From: Oceanococcus sp041619555
Lineage (GTDB): Bacteria > Pseudomonadota > Gammaproteobacteria > Nevskiales > Oceanococcaceae
Assembly (NCBI GenBank): GCA_041619555.1
Contig: JBFKDQ010000021.1
Span: 1-60,131, forward strand
Length of the DNA stretch: 60,131 nucleotides
Reading direction: 5' to 3'
The position numbers and the translations under genes were made by a program. Shown here piece after piece: positions 21,688 through 29,888 of the stretch (position 1 is the stretch's first letter; each line of letters starts with the position of its first letter). A model generated the notes under the pieces. That model was not told where the DNA came from. It did not search any database and saw nothing but the letters and a program-made list of their open reading frames with translations.

Positions 21688-21717
21688 CAGCACGGCAGGC
21701 GATTCGCTGCCGTGCTG
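21688..21717. terminator. Hairpin between convergent DUF423 and ppsA
   Basis: A perfect 11-bp stem: CAGCACGGCAG at 21688-21698 pairs with 21707-21717 around an 8-base loop. It sits in the 48-bp gap between the two stop codons. There is no T tract on either strand. The position suggests a bidirectional terminator or transcript 3'-end protector. Confidence 0.55.
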
Positions 21718-21728
21718 GCGCGAACGGA

Positions 21729-24107
21729 TCAGTTCGGGGCTTTCTGGCCGGCCAGATACAGCCAGGTGCTCAGCACGGTGTCCGGATTCAGTGACATGCT
21801 TTCGATCCCCTCATCCAGCAGCCACTGCGCCAGGTCAGGATGGTCGGACGGGCCCTGTCCGCAGATGCCGACATACTTGCCGGCCTTGCGGCAGGCCTGG
21901 ATGGCCAGATGCAGCAGCGCCTTCACCGCTTCATTGCGTTCATCGAACATGTGCGCGATCAGACCGGAATCGCGATCAAGCCCGAGCGTCAACTGGGTCA
22001 TGTCGTTGGATCCGATGGAGAAGCCATCGAAGTGCTCCAGGAACTGTTCCGCCAGCAGGGCATTGGAAGGCAGTTCGCACATCATCATGATTTTCAGGTC
22101 ATTCTTGCCGCGTTCCAGACCAAATCCGGCGAGAATGTCGATGACCTTGGCGGCGCCGGCAACCGTGCGCACGAAAGGCACCATGATCTGCACATTGCTA
22201 AGCCCCATGTCCTCGCGCACATAGCGCACCGCCCGGCATTCCAACTCGAAGCAGGCCTGGAAGTTCGGGTCAATGTAGCGTGAGGCGCCGCGGAAGCCGA
22301 GCATCGGGTTTTCTTCATGGGGCTCATACTGCCGGCCACCGATCAGATTGGCGTACTCGTTGGATTTGAAGTCTGACAATCTGACGATGACGGGTTCCGG
22401 CGCGAACGCGGCGGCAATCGAAGAGATGCCTTCGGCCAGGCGTTTGACATAGAAATCGACCGGGTCCGCATAGGGTGCGGCGAGTTGCGCGATGGTGGCC
22501 TGCAATTCCGGGGTTTGCTTGTCGAACTCCAGCAGCGCCTGGGGATGCACGCCAATCATGCGGTTGATGATGAATTCCAGGCGCGCCAATCCAACCCCGG
22601 CATTCGGAATGGATGCGAAGTCGAAAGCCCGGTCCGGATTGCCGACATTCATCATGATCTTCAGCGGCACCGGCGGCATGTCGCCAAGATCGACCTCATC
22701 TACGTTGAATTCCAGATGGCCGGCGTAAACGAAGCCCGTATCGCCTTCGGCGCAGGACACCGTGACCTTTTCGCCGTCGCGCAGGGCGCTCGTTGCATCG
22801 CCGCAGCCCACAACCGCAGGAATGCCCAGTTCGCGGGCGATGATGGCAGCGTGACAGGTGCGACCGCCGCGATTGGTGACGATCGCGGCGCATCGTTTCA
22901 TGACCGGTTCCCAGTCCGGATCGGTCATGTCGGTCACCAGCACGTCGCCGGGCTGCACGCGCGCCATTTCGGCGATGTCGCGTACATTTCGCACCACCCC
23001 GGCGCCGATTTTCTGGCCGATGGCGCGTCCTTCGGTGAGGATCTCGCTGCGCCTGGACAGGCGATAGCGCTGCAGGCTGCCGGAGCCGGCACGGCTCTTC
23101 ACCGTTTCCGGACGGGCCTGCAGGATGTAGAGCTGGCCGTCGATGCCATCTTTGCCCCATTCGATGTCCATCGGTCGGCCATAATGCGCCTCGATGGTCA
23201 GGGCCTGGCGCGCCAGTGACTCGGCTTCGGCATCGCTCAGGCTGAGTTGGCCGCGCATGGCGTCAGGAACGTCGACGAACTCGACGGTTTTGCCCAGCGA
23301 GCGGTCGGCGGTATAGACCATCTGGGTGGCTTTGGCGCCCACATTGCGGCGCAGGACCGCTGGGCGACCGGCACGCAGATTCGGTTTGTACAGATAGAAC
23401 TCGTCCGGATTGACTGCGCCCTGAACCACGCCTTCGCCGAGACCGAAGGCCGATGTGATGAACACCACATCGTCAAAGCCTGATTCGGTGTCGATCGTGA
23501 ACATCACGCCGGAGGCGCCCTTGTCGGAGCGGACCATGCGCTGGATGCCGGCGGACAGTGCCACCTGTTCATGGGCGAAGCCCTGGTGAACCCGATAGGA
23601 AATGGCGCGGTCATTGTAGAGCGAGGCGAACACCTCTTTGATCGCGTGCATGACGTTGTCCAGGCCCTGGACATTCAGAAAGGTTTCCTGCTGCCCGGCA
23701 AACGAGGCTTCCGGCAGATCCTCGGCAGTGGCAGAGGATCGTACGGCGACGGACAGATCCGGGTCGCTTGTGGTCAGTTGTCCGAAAGCCGTCCGGATGG
23801 CGGATTCCAGTTCGCCGGGAAAGGGCTGATCCATGACCCATTGGCGGATCTGCTTGCCGGTTGTGGCCAGGGCGACGACGTCTTCCGGGTCCAGTTCATC
23901 CAGGGTTTCGCGAATTCGCGTGGCCAGGCCGCCATGGTCGAGAAACTCGCGATACGCATCGGCGGTGGTGGCGAATCCGTCCGGCACGCTGACGCCGGCA
24001 GAGGCCAGATTCGAGATCATCTCGCCCAGCGAGGCATTCTTGCCGCCCACGCGTTCGACATCCTGCATGCCGAGTTCACGAAACCAAATTACGTACTTGT
24101 TATCCAC
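21729..24107 (-). CDS. ppsA: Phosphoenolpyruvate synthase
   Basis: 792 residues, normal for PpsA. It converts pyruvate and ATP to phosphoenolpyruvate, AMP and phosphate at the start of gluconeogenesis. The N-terminal nucleotide-binding domain opens YVIWFRELGMQDVERVGGKNASLGEM-like (seen as VGGKNASLGEMISN). The phosphohistidine loop GGRTCHAAIIARELG near residue 420 contains the phosphorylated His, with the regulatory Thr two residues before it. The C-terminal PEP domain has GSNDMTQLTLG and GICGQGPSDHPD. It is divergent from its regulator ppsR across 60 bp. Its presence implies growth on pyruvate- or acetyl-level carbon sources. Confidence 0.97.
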   Translation of the reverse strand: MDNKYVIWFRELGMQDVERVGGKNASLGEMISNLASAGVSVPDGFATTADAYREFLDHGGLATRIRETLDELDPEDVVALATTGKQIRQWVMDQPFPGELESAIRTAFGQLTTSDPDLSVAVRSSATAEDLPEASFAGQQETFLNVQGLDNVMHAIKEVFASLYNDRAISYRVHQGFAHEQVALSAGIQRMVRSDKGASGVMFTIDTESGFDDVVFITSAFGLGEGVVQGAVNPDEFYLYKPNLRAGRPAVLRRNVGAKATQMVYTADRSLGKTVEFVDVPDAMRGQLSLSDAEAESLARQALTIEAHYGRPMDIEWGKDGIDGQLYILQARPETVKSRAGSGSLQRYRLSRRSEILTEGRAIGQKIGAGVVRNVRDIAEMARVQPGDVLVTDMTDPDWEPVMKRCAAIVTNRGGRTCHAAIIARELGIPAVVGCGDATSALRDGEKVTVSCAEGDTGFVYAGHLEFNVDEVDLGDMPPVPLKIMMNVGNPDRAFDFASIPNAGVGLARLEFIINRMIGVHPQALLEFDKQTPELQATIAQLAAPYADPVDFYVKRLAEGISSIAAAFAPEPVIVRLSDFKSNEYANLIGGRQYEPHEENPMLGFRGASRYIDPNFQACFELECRAVRYVREDMGLSNVQIMVPFVRTVAGAAKVIDILAGFGLERGKNDLKIMMMCELPSNALLAEQFLEHFDGFSIGSNDMTQLTLGLDRDSGLIAHMFDERNEAVKALLHLAIQACRKAGKYVGICGQGPSDHPDLAQWLLDEGIESMSLNPDTVLSTWLYLAGQKAPN

Positions 24108-24167
24108 GTGTTACCTCTAGATGATGGGGTGGGTCTGCGAACACGGAAATCGAGGAATCAATCAGAG

Positions 24168-24989
24168 ATGACGAAAAAACGCCGGGTCTTTTTTCTGTCT
24201 GACCGCACAGGCATCACCGCCGAGACACTCGGCAACAGCCTGCTTTCGCAATTCGACGACATTGAATTTCAGCGTACAACCCTTCCGTTTATCAACTCGC
24301 CGGAAAAAGCCAGGGCCACGGTCGAGTCGATCAATCGAACCGCCCAGGATGGCGAGCCTGCCATTATATTCAGTACGACCGTCAACAATGAAATCCGGGC
24401 GCAGCTCCGGCAGGCCAAAGGCGTGTTTATCGACCCTTTCGATACCTATGTGCCGGAGCTGGAGCGCAATTTGCAGGAAAAATCGATGTATCTGGAGGGC
24501 AGGGCACATGGGATGCCCGATCCCCGTCGCTACGAATCTCGCATCGATGCGATGAATTTCAGCATGCATCATGATGACGGGCAGACCAAGCGTGGCCTGG
24601 ATCGTGCAGATGTCATCGTTCTGGGGCCGTCACGTTGCGGCAAGACGCCGGCCTGTCTGTACATGGCCTTGCAGCATGGTCTGTTTTGCGCGAATTATCC
24701 ACTCACGGAGGAAGACATGGAAAGCGGTCGTCTGCCGCAGCATCTGGTGGAATATCGCAGCAAGTTGTTCGGTCTGGTGCTGGATGCCGAGCGCCTGCAG
24801 CAGGTGCGCCAGGAACGCAGGCCGGGCAGCCGGTATGCCTCGTTTCAGCAATGCACCTATGAACTGAATCGTGCCGAGCAACTGTATCGCAAATACGCCG
24901 TGCCCTTCGTCAATTCAACGTCCATGTCGATCGAAGAAATCGCGACCTTGGTGATGCAGGAAAAAGCCCTGCGCCGACAGACTTTCTGA
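24168..24989 (+). CDS. ppsR: PEP synthase regulatory kinase/pyrophosphorylase
   Basis: 273 residues from ATG 24168, where the conserved N-terminus KRRVFFLSDRTGITAETLG begins; a much longer in-frame extension upstream overlaps ppsA and is not real. PpsR (DUF299) inactivates PpsA by ADP-dependent phosphorylation of the Thr next to its catalytic His, and reactivates it by phosphate-dependent removal. The P-loop GPSRCGKTPACLYMA is at 153-167, and SGRLPQHLVEYRSKLFGL is a further conserved stretch. Placement divergent from ppsA over a 60-bp shared promoter region is the common arrangement and supports the pairing. Confidence 0.96.
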   Translation: MTKKRRVFFLSDRTGITAETLGNSLLSQFDDIEFQRTTLPFINSPEKARATVESINRTAQDGEPAIIFSTTVNNEIRAQLRQAKGVFIDPFDTYVPELERNLQEKSMYLEGRAHGMPDPRRYESRIDAMNFSMHHDDGQTKRGLDRADVIVLGPSRCGKTPACLYMALQHGLFCANYPLTEEDMESGRLPQHLVEYRSKLFGLVLDAERLQQVRQERRPGSRYASFQQCTYELNRAEQLYRKYAVPFVNSTSMSIEEIATLVMQEKALRRQTF

Positions 24990-24997
24990 GAGCAGCC

Positions 24998-25453
24998 ATG
25001 CGCGATGACAAGCCGATCGATGCGGCGCCGCCGGACTGGGCCAGCCTGAATCGTCCGCGTTCCTTCGCCGGGTTGGTGAATCTCTGGGAAAGCAACTACC
25101 TGCGCCTGCAGCGTTTGCTGCCGCAATGGCGGCTGGAAATCGATCAGGCGCGTTCTGTCAGCCAGACCGATGCACCTTTGTACCTGCAGGTGCTGGAGCG
25201 CAGTCCGTATACGCTGACATTGCTCTTGACCTACCGCTTCGGCGACGCCGGCGAACTGCCGCGCCTGCGCGTGCGGATTTATCACGATGCGAGGGTGGCG
25301 CAGGCCATGGATGCGCCCCCGGCGCAGTTCGGACACCACCTGGAGCGGCAATGGGAGCGAAACCTGCTCCTGAACAAATGGCTGGAGTATTGCCTCAGCC
25401 ATGGCCATGGGTTCGCCCTGGCCAACTGCCAGGCGCAGGCGGCCGGCGCCTAG
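24998..25453 (+). CDS. DUF1249 protein (YqiB-like)
   Basis: 151 residues. Conserved DUF1249 segments are visible: SFAGLVNLWESNYLRLQRLLP near residue 22, YTLTLLLTYRF near 67, and LRVRIYHDARVAQAMD near 86, the last a strong family mark. No signal peptide or membrane helix. The family has no established biochemical role that I know of; in E. coli yqiB sits near cpdA, which is not seen here. It starts 8 bp after ppsR and is probably co-transcribed with it. A strong hairpin follows. Confidence 0.85.
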   Translation: MRDDKPIDAAPPDWASLNRPRSFAGLVNLWESNYLRLQRLLPQWRLEIDQARSVSQTDAPLYLQVLERSPYTLTLLLTYRFGDAGELPRLRVRIYHDARVAQAMDAPPAQFGHHLERQWERNLLLNKWLEYCLSHGHGFALANCQAQAAGA

Positions 25454-25475
25454 CGCGGTCCGGCTCAGACTCGTT

Positions 25476-25504
25476 CGGGCGGCCTTGCTTGGGCAGGCCG
25501 CCCG
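25476..25504. terminator. Hairpin between convergent DUF1249 and phosphomannomutase genes
   Basis: A perfect 10-bp stem, CGGGCGGCCT at 25476-25485 pairing with 25495-25504, around a 9-base loop. It lies in the 75-bp gap between the two stops. No T run follows on either strand. It is likely a shared transcript end. Confidence 0.55.
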
Positions 25505-25528
25505 TTCAGCCGACGCTGCTGGCTGATC

Positions 25529-26905
25529 TCACTCCGATGCTTCGGTCTGGCGCGCAAATGGCGCCATCAAATCCAGGATCTCCCTGGTCTTGGCTTCCAT
25601 GAGTGCTCGGTCACCACGACTTTCCACATTGAGGCGGATGACCGGCTCGGTATTGCTGCTGCGCAGGTTGAAGCGCCATAGCGGGAATTCAAGGCTCAGA
25701 CCATCGAGCGTGCTGATGCGAGTGTGGCCGTTCTCGAAGTGGGCCTTGATGGCCGCAATGCAGGCCGGTGCGTCCGTGACGACGCGATTGATCTCGCCGC
25801 TGGATGGAAACGCAGCGATGCGCTCGGCGACCAGGGAGGACAGCGGCGCAGCTTTCTGGCTCATCAGTGCCGCGGTCATCAGCCAGGGGATATTGCCATT
25901 GTCGCAATAGGCGAAATCGCGAAAATAGTGATGGGCGCTCATTTCTCCGCCATAAATCGCGTCGAGTTCCCGCATGCGCTGCTTGATGAATGCGTGGCCG
26001 GTGCGGCCTTCGATCGCCTCGCCCCCCGCCTCGCTGACGATATCCATGGTGTTCCAGGTCAGGCGCACATCGTGAATGATGCGTGCGCCGGGTTGCTTGG
26101 CGAGAAACGCCGCAGCGAGAAGGCCGACGATGTAGTAGCCCTCGATGAAGTCGCCATTTTCATCGAACAGAAAACAGCGGTCGAAGTCGCCATCCCAGGC
26201 GACGCCGAAGTCGGCCTGGTGTTGTCGCACGGCATCCGCCGTCGCCGGACGATTTTCCGGCAGCAAAGGATTCGGGATGCCGTTGGGGAATCGGCCATCC
26301 GGTTCATGATGGATGCGGATGAACTCGAAGGGCAGGTGCGGCGCCAGCGCATCGATGATCGCGCCCGCCGGTCCGTTGCCCGCATTGACCACGATCCGAT
26401 AAGGCTTCATGGGAATGCCGGCGATGTAGCCCAGCAGATGCTGGATATAGGCCTGGCGATGGTTCAGGGGCTGGGTGGTCGGCGGATGCAGCGGGCAGCG
26501 TGTGGTGTCCGCGGCAACCAGAGCTTCGATTTCACCCAGTCCGGTGTCAGCGCCAACCGGCCTGGAATTCTCGCGCACCAGTTTCATGCCGTTGTAATCC
26601 ATCGGATTATGGCTGGCTGTGGTCATGATGCCGCCATCAAGCTGGAAGTAGAAGGTGGCGAAATAGACTTCTTCGGTGCCGCACAGACCAATGTCGTAGA
26701 CGGTCACGCCGTGTTCGGCCAGCCCCAGGGCCAGGGCGTCGCTCAGTTCCTTGCTGCTCAGGCGTACATCCTGGCCGATGACGACCTTGTCGGGTGCGAT
26801 GACCTGGGCATAGGCCTTGCCGATGCGATAGGCGATGTCGCGGTTGAGTTCTTCGCCGAGGCGGCCGCGGATGTCGTAGGCTTTGAAGGCTGGCAGTTTG
26901 GCCAC
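25529..26905 (-). CDS. manB: Phosphomannomutase/phosphoglucomutase
   Basis: 458 residues, the alpha-D-phosphohexomutase family that interconverts hexose 1- and 6-phosphates for GDP-mannose and UDP-glucose pathways. All four active-site loops are present: Ser98 in TTASHNPMDYNG (phosphoserine), the metal loop WDGDFDRCF near residue 238, GGEMSAHHYF (sugar specificity) near 320, and RSSNTEPVIRL (phosphate binding) near 425. Length and the KAYDIRG start match ManB/CpsG and Pseudomonas AlgC; which sugar is preferred cannot be told. No other sugar-nucleotide gene is nearby. A 198-bp region with no gene lies upstream. Confidence 0.93.
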   Translation of the reverse strand: MAKLPAFKAYDIRGRLGEELNRDIAYRIGKAYAQVIAPDKVVIGQDVRLSSKELSDALALGLAEHGVTVYDIGLCGTEEVYFATFYFQLDGGIMTTASHNPMDYNGMKLVRENSRPVGADTGLGEIEALVAADTTRCPLHPPTTQPLNHRQAYIQHLLGYIAGIPMKPYRIVVNAGNGPAGAIIDALAPHLPFEFIRIHHEPDGRFPNGIPNPLLPENRPATADAVRQHQADFGVAWDGDFDRCFLFDENGDFIEGYYIVGLLAAAFLAKQPGARIIHDVRLTWNTMDIVSEAGGEAIEGRTGHAFIKQRMRELDAIYGGEMSAHHYFRDFAYCDNGNIPWLMTAALMSQKAAPLSSLVAERIAAFPSSGEINRVVTDAPACIAAIKAHFENGHTRISTLDGLSLEFPLWRFNLRSSNTEPVIRLNVESRGDRALMEAKTREILDLMAPFARQTEASE

Positions 26906-27007
26906 GATGGGTCTCTCTAGGTGTTGTTAGGACGGGTTTGGGAAGGCTTCGCTTGCATGCGGGCGCGAGCGATGCGAGTGGATGCCATCATCCATGCAAG
27001 ACGGGCA

Positions 27008-27084
27008 TGACAGCCAAATCCTGTACTGTCAGCAAGAATTCTCGGGTTCGAAGGGGTAGTTCCGGTCCTGCGAAAACGCGTTTT
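27008..27084. repeat. Inverted repeats in the manB-pspF gap
   Basis: The 198-bp gap between the manB start and the pspF stop holds no gene. It contains an exact 6-bp inverted repeat, TGACAG (27008-27013) and CTGTCA (27026-27031), spaced by 12 bases, and a perfect 12-bp palindrome AAAACGCGTTTT at 27073-27084. Either could be an operator for manB or part of the pspF transcript end. No T-tract terminator is apparent. Confidence 0.35.
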
Positions 27085-27103
27085 GATCTTGATCGGAGTT
27101 TCC

Positions 27104-28111
27104 TCAGCTGAGTTCGAACTTGCGGATTGCGCTGCGCAGCTGGTCGTAAGTCAGCTGCAGGGCTTTGGCGGTACGGCGCTGATGAAACTGATGGTCGGCC
27201 AGAGCCTGCTTCAGCAGGCGGATCTCCGCCTGCTCAAGATGTTCACGCAGGCTGTAAGGATACCCTGACGGTCGGATTTGTGCCGTGTTCTTGGCGGCTT
27301 GCGGCGCTGGTTGGGTGCCGCCAGTGGCGGGCCGATAGGGAGAGTCAAAAGGATCGAAGATCACGTGTCGCAGGGGGCGCAGGCCGCCGTCATGGCGATA
27401 GACGGCGCGTTCCACCACATTGCGCAATTCCCGCACATTACCCGGCCAGGCGTGCTGCAGTAAGGATTGCATGCACGCATCGCTGAAGCCGCCAAAGGCG
27501 TCCCGGCCCATTTCCTTGGTCATGCTGGTGGCGAAATGTTCGGCCAGCAAGCGGATGTCCTCGGGGCGGGCGCGCAAGGGTGGCAGGGTGATGACGTCAA
27601 AGCTCAGGCGGTCCAGCAGGTCGCCGCGGAACCGGCCGGCCTCGACGGCCCGGGGCAGGTCCTCGTTGGTGGCGCCAATCACCCGGACCGACACGCTGCG
27701 GGTGGTGCTCGATCCGAGGGTCTCGAATTCACCGTATTCGATGACCCGCAGGACCTTCTCCTGCAAGCGCGGGCTCATGGTTGCGAGTTCATCGAGAAAC
27801 AGACTGCCGCCATCGGCGACCTCGAAGCGGCCCGCGCGGGCTCGGGTTGCGCCGGTGAATGCGCCGGCGACATGACCAAACAATTCGGCGTCGAGCAATT
27901 CATCGCTCAAGGCCGCGCAGTTCAGCTTGATGAACGGGCCCTGCCAGCGTCTGGACAGGTAATGAATGCGTGCGGCGATGAGTTCCTTGCCGGTGCCGCG
28001 CTCGCCAATGATCAGCGCCGGCTTGTCCAGTGGTGCAAGGCGCGAGGCAGCCTCGACGGTTTCCAGGAAGGCTTCGGATTCTCCGAGTAGCGGCGGCGGC
28101 TTGAAGTTCAT
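27104..28111 (-). CDS. pspF: Sigma-54-dependent activator of the psp operon
   Basis: 335 residues, without an N-terminal receiver, as in PspF. The AAA+ domain begins at once: Walker A GERGTGKE at 36-43, the sigma-54-contacting GAFTGA loop at 83-88, Walker B GGSLFLDELATM near 100, and the arginine-finger and sensor region RFRGDLLDRLSFDVITLPPLR. The C-terminus is a Fis-type helix-turn-helix (QRRTAKALQLTYDQLRSAIRKF). PspF is held off by PspA in unstressed E. coli. It is divergent from the psp genes across a 163-bp AT-rich region, the standard arrangement. No strong ribosome site precedes the ATG, consistent with low expression. Confidence 0.95.
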   Translation of the reverse strand: MNFKPPPLLGESEAFLETVEAASRLAPLDKPALIIGERGTGKELIAARIHYLSRRWQGPFIKLNCAALSDELLDAELFGHVAGAFTGATRARAGRFEVADGGSLFLDELATMSPRLQEKVLRVIEYGEFETLGSSTTRSVSVRVIGATNEDLPRAVEAGRFRGDLLDRLSFDVITLPPLRARPEDIRLLAEHFATSMTKEMGRDAFGGFSDACMQSLLQHAWPGNVRELRNVVERAVYRHDGGLRPLRHVIFDPFDSPYRPATGGTQPAPQAAKNTAQIRPSGYPYSLREHLEQAEIRLLKQALADHQFHQRRTAKALQLTYDQLRSAIRKFELS

Positions 28112-28220
28112 CGGTCAAAAATACCAATAAAAGGCGGAATAAACCAAGGATCTTTATGGTTGTTTGGCGATGATTTTTAAATAATCCATAAAAACAATGC
28201 CATAGAGGCATGTGTGATTC
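28112..28220. promoter_or_regulatory. AT-rich pspF/psp control region
   Basis: The stretch between pspF and the sigma-54 promoter is much more AT-rich than its surroundings, with runs such as TTTTTAAATAATCC and ATAAAAACAATG. In E. coli the corresponding region holds PspF upstream activation sites, an IHF site and the pspF promoter; I expect the same here but cannot place individual sites with confidence. A small inverted repeat ATGCC/GGCAT is at 28197-28211. Confidence 0.5.
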
Positions 28221-28236
28221 TGGCACGGCAATTGAT
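28221..28236 (+). promoter_or_regulatory. Sigma-54 promoter of the psp operon
   Basis: CTGGCACG, with TGGCACG at 28221-28227, matches the -24 element exactly. Four bases later TTGAT (28232-28236) is the -12 element, differing from TTGC[AT] only by A in place of C. Spacing of the GG and -12 positions is correct. Transcription should begin near 28247, giving a ~28-base leader before the first gene. An activator of the matching class, pspF, is encoded divergently. Confidence 0.88.
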
Positions 28237-28274
28237 TGATCTGCATGGCGAAACCCCGAAAAGAGGAGAGAGAG

Positions 28275-28550
28275 ATGCAAAAAGCAATCACCACACTGGC
28301 CGTCCTGGGACTGTTTGTTGGAGGGACCGTGCAGGCGGGCCAGAACCCTGGCCAAAACCAGGGCGAGAACTCGGCCAAGGACAGGATGCGGCATGAACTG
28401 ACCGCCGGAATCAGCATGGCGGGTGCTCACGCCCTGCATCATCTACAGCGGGAACAACTGCAGGCGCTCCCCAGCGGATTCCCCATACGGCAGCAAATGC
28501 AACAATTGCGCGCCGCCCGTCGCGCACAACTGGCCTCGAAACAACTTTGA
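28275..28550 (+). CDS. Small secreted protein, first gene of the psp operon (unknown family)
   Basis: 91 residues from ATG 28275, which follows a strong purine ribosome site (AAGAGGAGAG). A longer in-frame start at 28236 is excluded because it falls inside the sigma-54 -12 box. Residues 1-19 are a clear signal peptide (KAITTLAVLGLFVGGTVQA, cleavage after VQA). The mature ~72 residues are polar and rich in Gln, Arg, Ala and Leu, with helical heptad-like stretches (LHHLQREQLQAL and RQQMQQLRAARRAQL). I do not recognise the family. The Gln/Arg helices recall Spy/CpxP-type periplasmic chaperones in flavour only. It precedes pspA by 11 bp and so must be induced with it. Confidence 0.8.
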   Translation: MQKAITTLAVLGLFVGGTVQAGQNPGQNQGENSAKDRMRHELTAGISMAGAHALHHLQREQLQALPSGFPIRQQMQQLRAARRAQLASKQL

Positions 28551-28561
28551 AGGAGTCACCC

Positions 28562-29239
28562 ATGGGTGTGTACACACGTTTGTCTGACATCATCAACTCG
28601 AATCTTCACGCCTTACTCGACAAGGCGGAAGATCCAGCCAAGATGATCCGCATGATTATTCAGGAGATGGAAGACACGCTGGTGGAGGTCCGTTCCACCT
28701 CGGTAAAAACCATCGCCCGGCGCAAGGAAATCGAGCGCGAAATCAAGTTTCTGGACGGCAGCATGGAGGAATGGGAAGGCAAGGCCGAGCTGGCTTTGAG
28801 CCGGGGGCGCGATGATCTGGCCCGTGGTGCCCTGACCTACAAGTCACAGCTGGCGGAGAAGCGGCAGTTGCTGGGCGAGGAACTGGATCTGGTGGGCGAG
28901 CAACTGCAGAAACTGGACAGCGACATCCGCCAACTCAATGCCAAGCTCAAGGACGCCAAGGCGCGCCAGCGCGGCCTGGTGATGCGCAAAGATCATGCCG
29001 GCACGCGACTCAAAGCCAAGCAGCAGCTTGACGAATCGCGGCTGAATGATGCCAAGTTGCGCTTCGAGGCGTTCGAGCAGCGGATTGAAGGGCTGGAGGC
29101 TCAGGTTGAGGCGCATGAACTGGGCGCAGGCGGCGATGAACTGGATCAGGCCTTTGCAGAACTCGAGGCCAGTGACAAGGTGGAGGCCGAATTGGCGCGC
29201 CTGCGCAGTAAGCTGAACGCCAAGAAAGACTCTGAATAA
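28562..29239 (+). CDS. pspA: Phage shock protein A
   Basis: 225 residues from ATG 28562, with AGGAG seven bases upstream. PspA/IM30 family: almost wholly coiled coil, beginning MGVYTRLSDIINSNLHALL with the N-terminal amphipathic membrane-binding helix, then AEDPAKMIRMIIQEMEDTLVE, the most conserved stretch. PspA binds and inhibits PspF and, on membrane stress, assembles on the inner membrane and preserves its integrity. It is second in the operon, after the small secreted protein, and is followed 23 bp later by pspB. Confidence 0.97.
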   Translation: MGVYTRLSDIINSNLHALLDKAEDPAKMIRMIIQEMEDTLVEVRSTSVKTIARRKEIEREIKFLDGSMEEWEGKAELALSRGRDDLARGALTYKSQLAEKRQLLGEELDLVGEQLQKLDSDIRQLNAKLKDAKARQRGLVMRKDHAGTRLKAKQQLDESRLNDAKLRFEAFEQRIEGLEAQVEAHELGAGGDELDQAFAELEASDKVEAELARLRSKLNAKKDSE

Positions 29240-29262
29240 GCAACTTTTCGAAGAGGTCATCA

Positions 29263-29496
29263 ATGGAGCTCACGGAACTGATCTTCGTGCCGCTGGTGCT
29301 GTTCCTGGTGCTGGTCATGCCGCTGTGGATCGTGTTTCACTACCTCACGTTGTGGAAGCGAGAGCGGCGTCAGCACGCAGGTGAGGTCCACCGGGATCAG
29401 GAGCTGCAGGAACTCGCCCACAGACTTGAAGACAGGCTGGATGCGATCGAGAGTATTCTTGACAACGATGCGCCGGCATGGAGAACGCACAAATGA
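29263..29496 (+). CDS. pspB: Phage shock protein B
   Basis: 77 residues, close to the family norm. One N-terminal membrane helix (~7-27, FVPLVLFLVLVMPLWIVFHY) is followed by a charged helical cytoplasmic tail with LAHRLEDRLDAIESIL, the PspB signature. With PspC it senses membrane stress and draws PspA from PspF. Its 3' end overlaps the pspC start by 19 bases. Confidence 0.95.
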   Translation: MELTELIFVPLVLFLVLVMPLWIVFHYLTLWKRERRQHAGEVHRDQELQELAHRLEDRLDAIESILDNDAPAWRTHK

Positions 29497-29888
29497 ATGC
29501 ATATACAACACGACCCAGGCTGGTCCGCTATCCCGACAAAGGGCTGGCTTTCGGGGTTTGTGCCGGGCTGGCGCAATACTACGGCTGGCGTACCCGCAAT
29601 CTGCGCTTCGCGGTCGTCGCACTGGCCCTGCTGCTGAGCTGGCCGGTGTTGCTGGCCTATCTGATTGCGGTGTTCGTGTTGCCGAATGCGGATGACATCG
29701 GTGCGTCCGCGGCGGGGGGGCAGGATGGCGGGACGCCGGGGCGCGGCCCGCAGTCTGTCCGGCCGGATTATGTCGGGCCATTGAAAGAGCGCTATGCGCG
29801 TATCGAGGCGCGCATGAGGCAGGTCGAGGCCTATCTGCACGGGCATGAGTATCAGCTGCGTACCGCGTTCAAGGACCTGGAAAATTGA
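29478..29888 (+). CDS. pspC: Phage shock protein C
   Basis: 136 residues. The PspC domain covers ~13-75: RLVRYPDKGLAFGVCAGLAQYYGW, then a membrane helix near 44-70 (FAVVALALLLSWPVLLAYLIAVFVLP). A Gly-rich linker leads to a C-terminal helix (RYARIEARMRQVEAYL) that probably contacts PspB. The start at 29478 overlaps pspB; a second ATG at codon 6 is also possible. The downstream thioesterase gene overlaps its stop. Confidence 0.93.
   Translation: MENAQMNAYTTRPRLVRYPDKGLAFGVCAGLAQYYGWRTRNLRFAVVALALLLSWPVLLAYLIAVFVLPNADDIGASAAGGQDGGTPGRGPQSVRPDYVGPLKERYARIEARMRQVEAYLHGHEYQLRTAFKDLEN

Noticed and set aside
23571..24167. Upstream extension of ppsR
   Set aside because: It overlaps ppsA on the other strand and has no PpsR-like sequence; the conserved N-terminus begins at 24168.
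28236..28274. Longer start for the small secreted protein
   Set aside because: The start would fall in the sigma-54 -12 element, upstream of the predicted transcription start.
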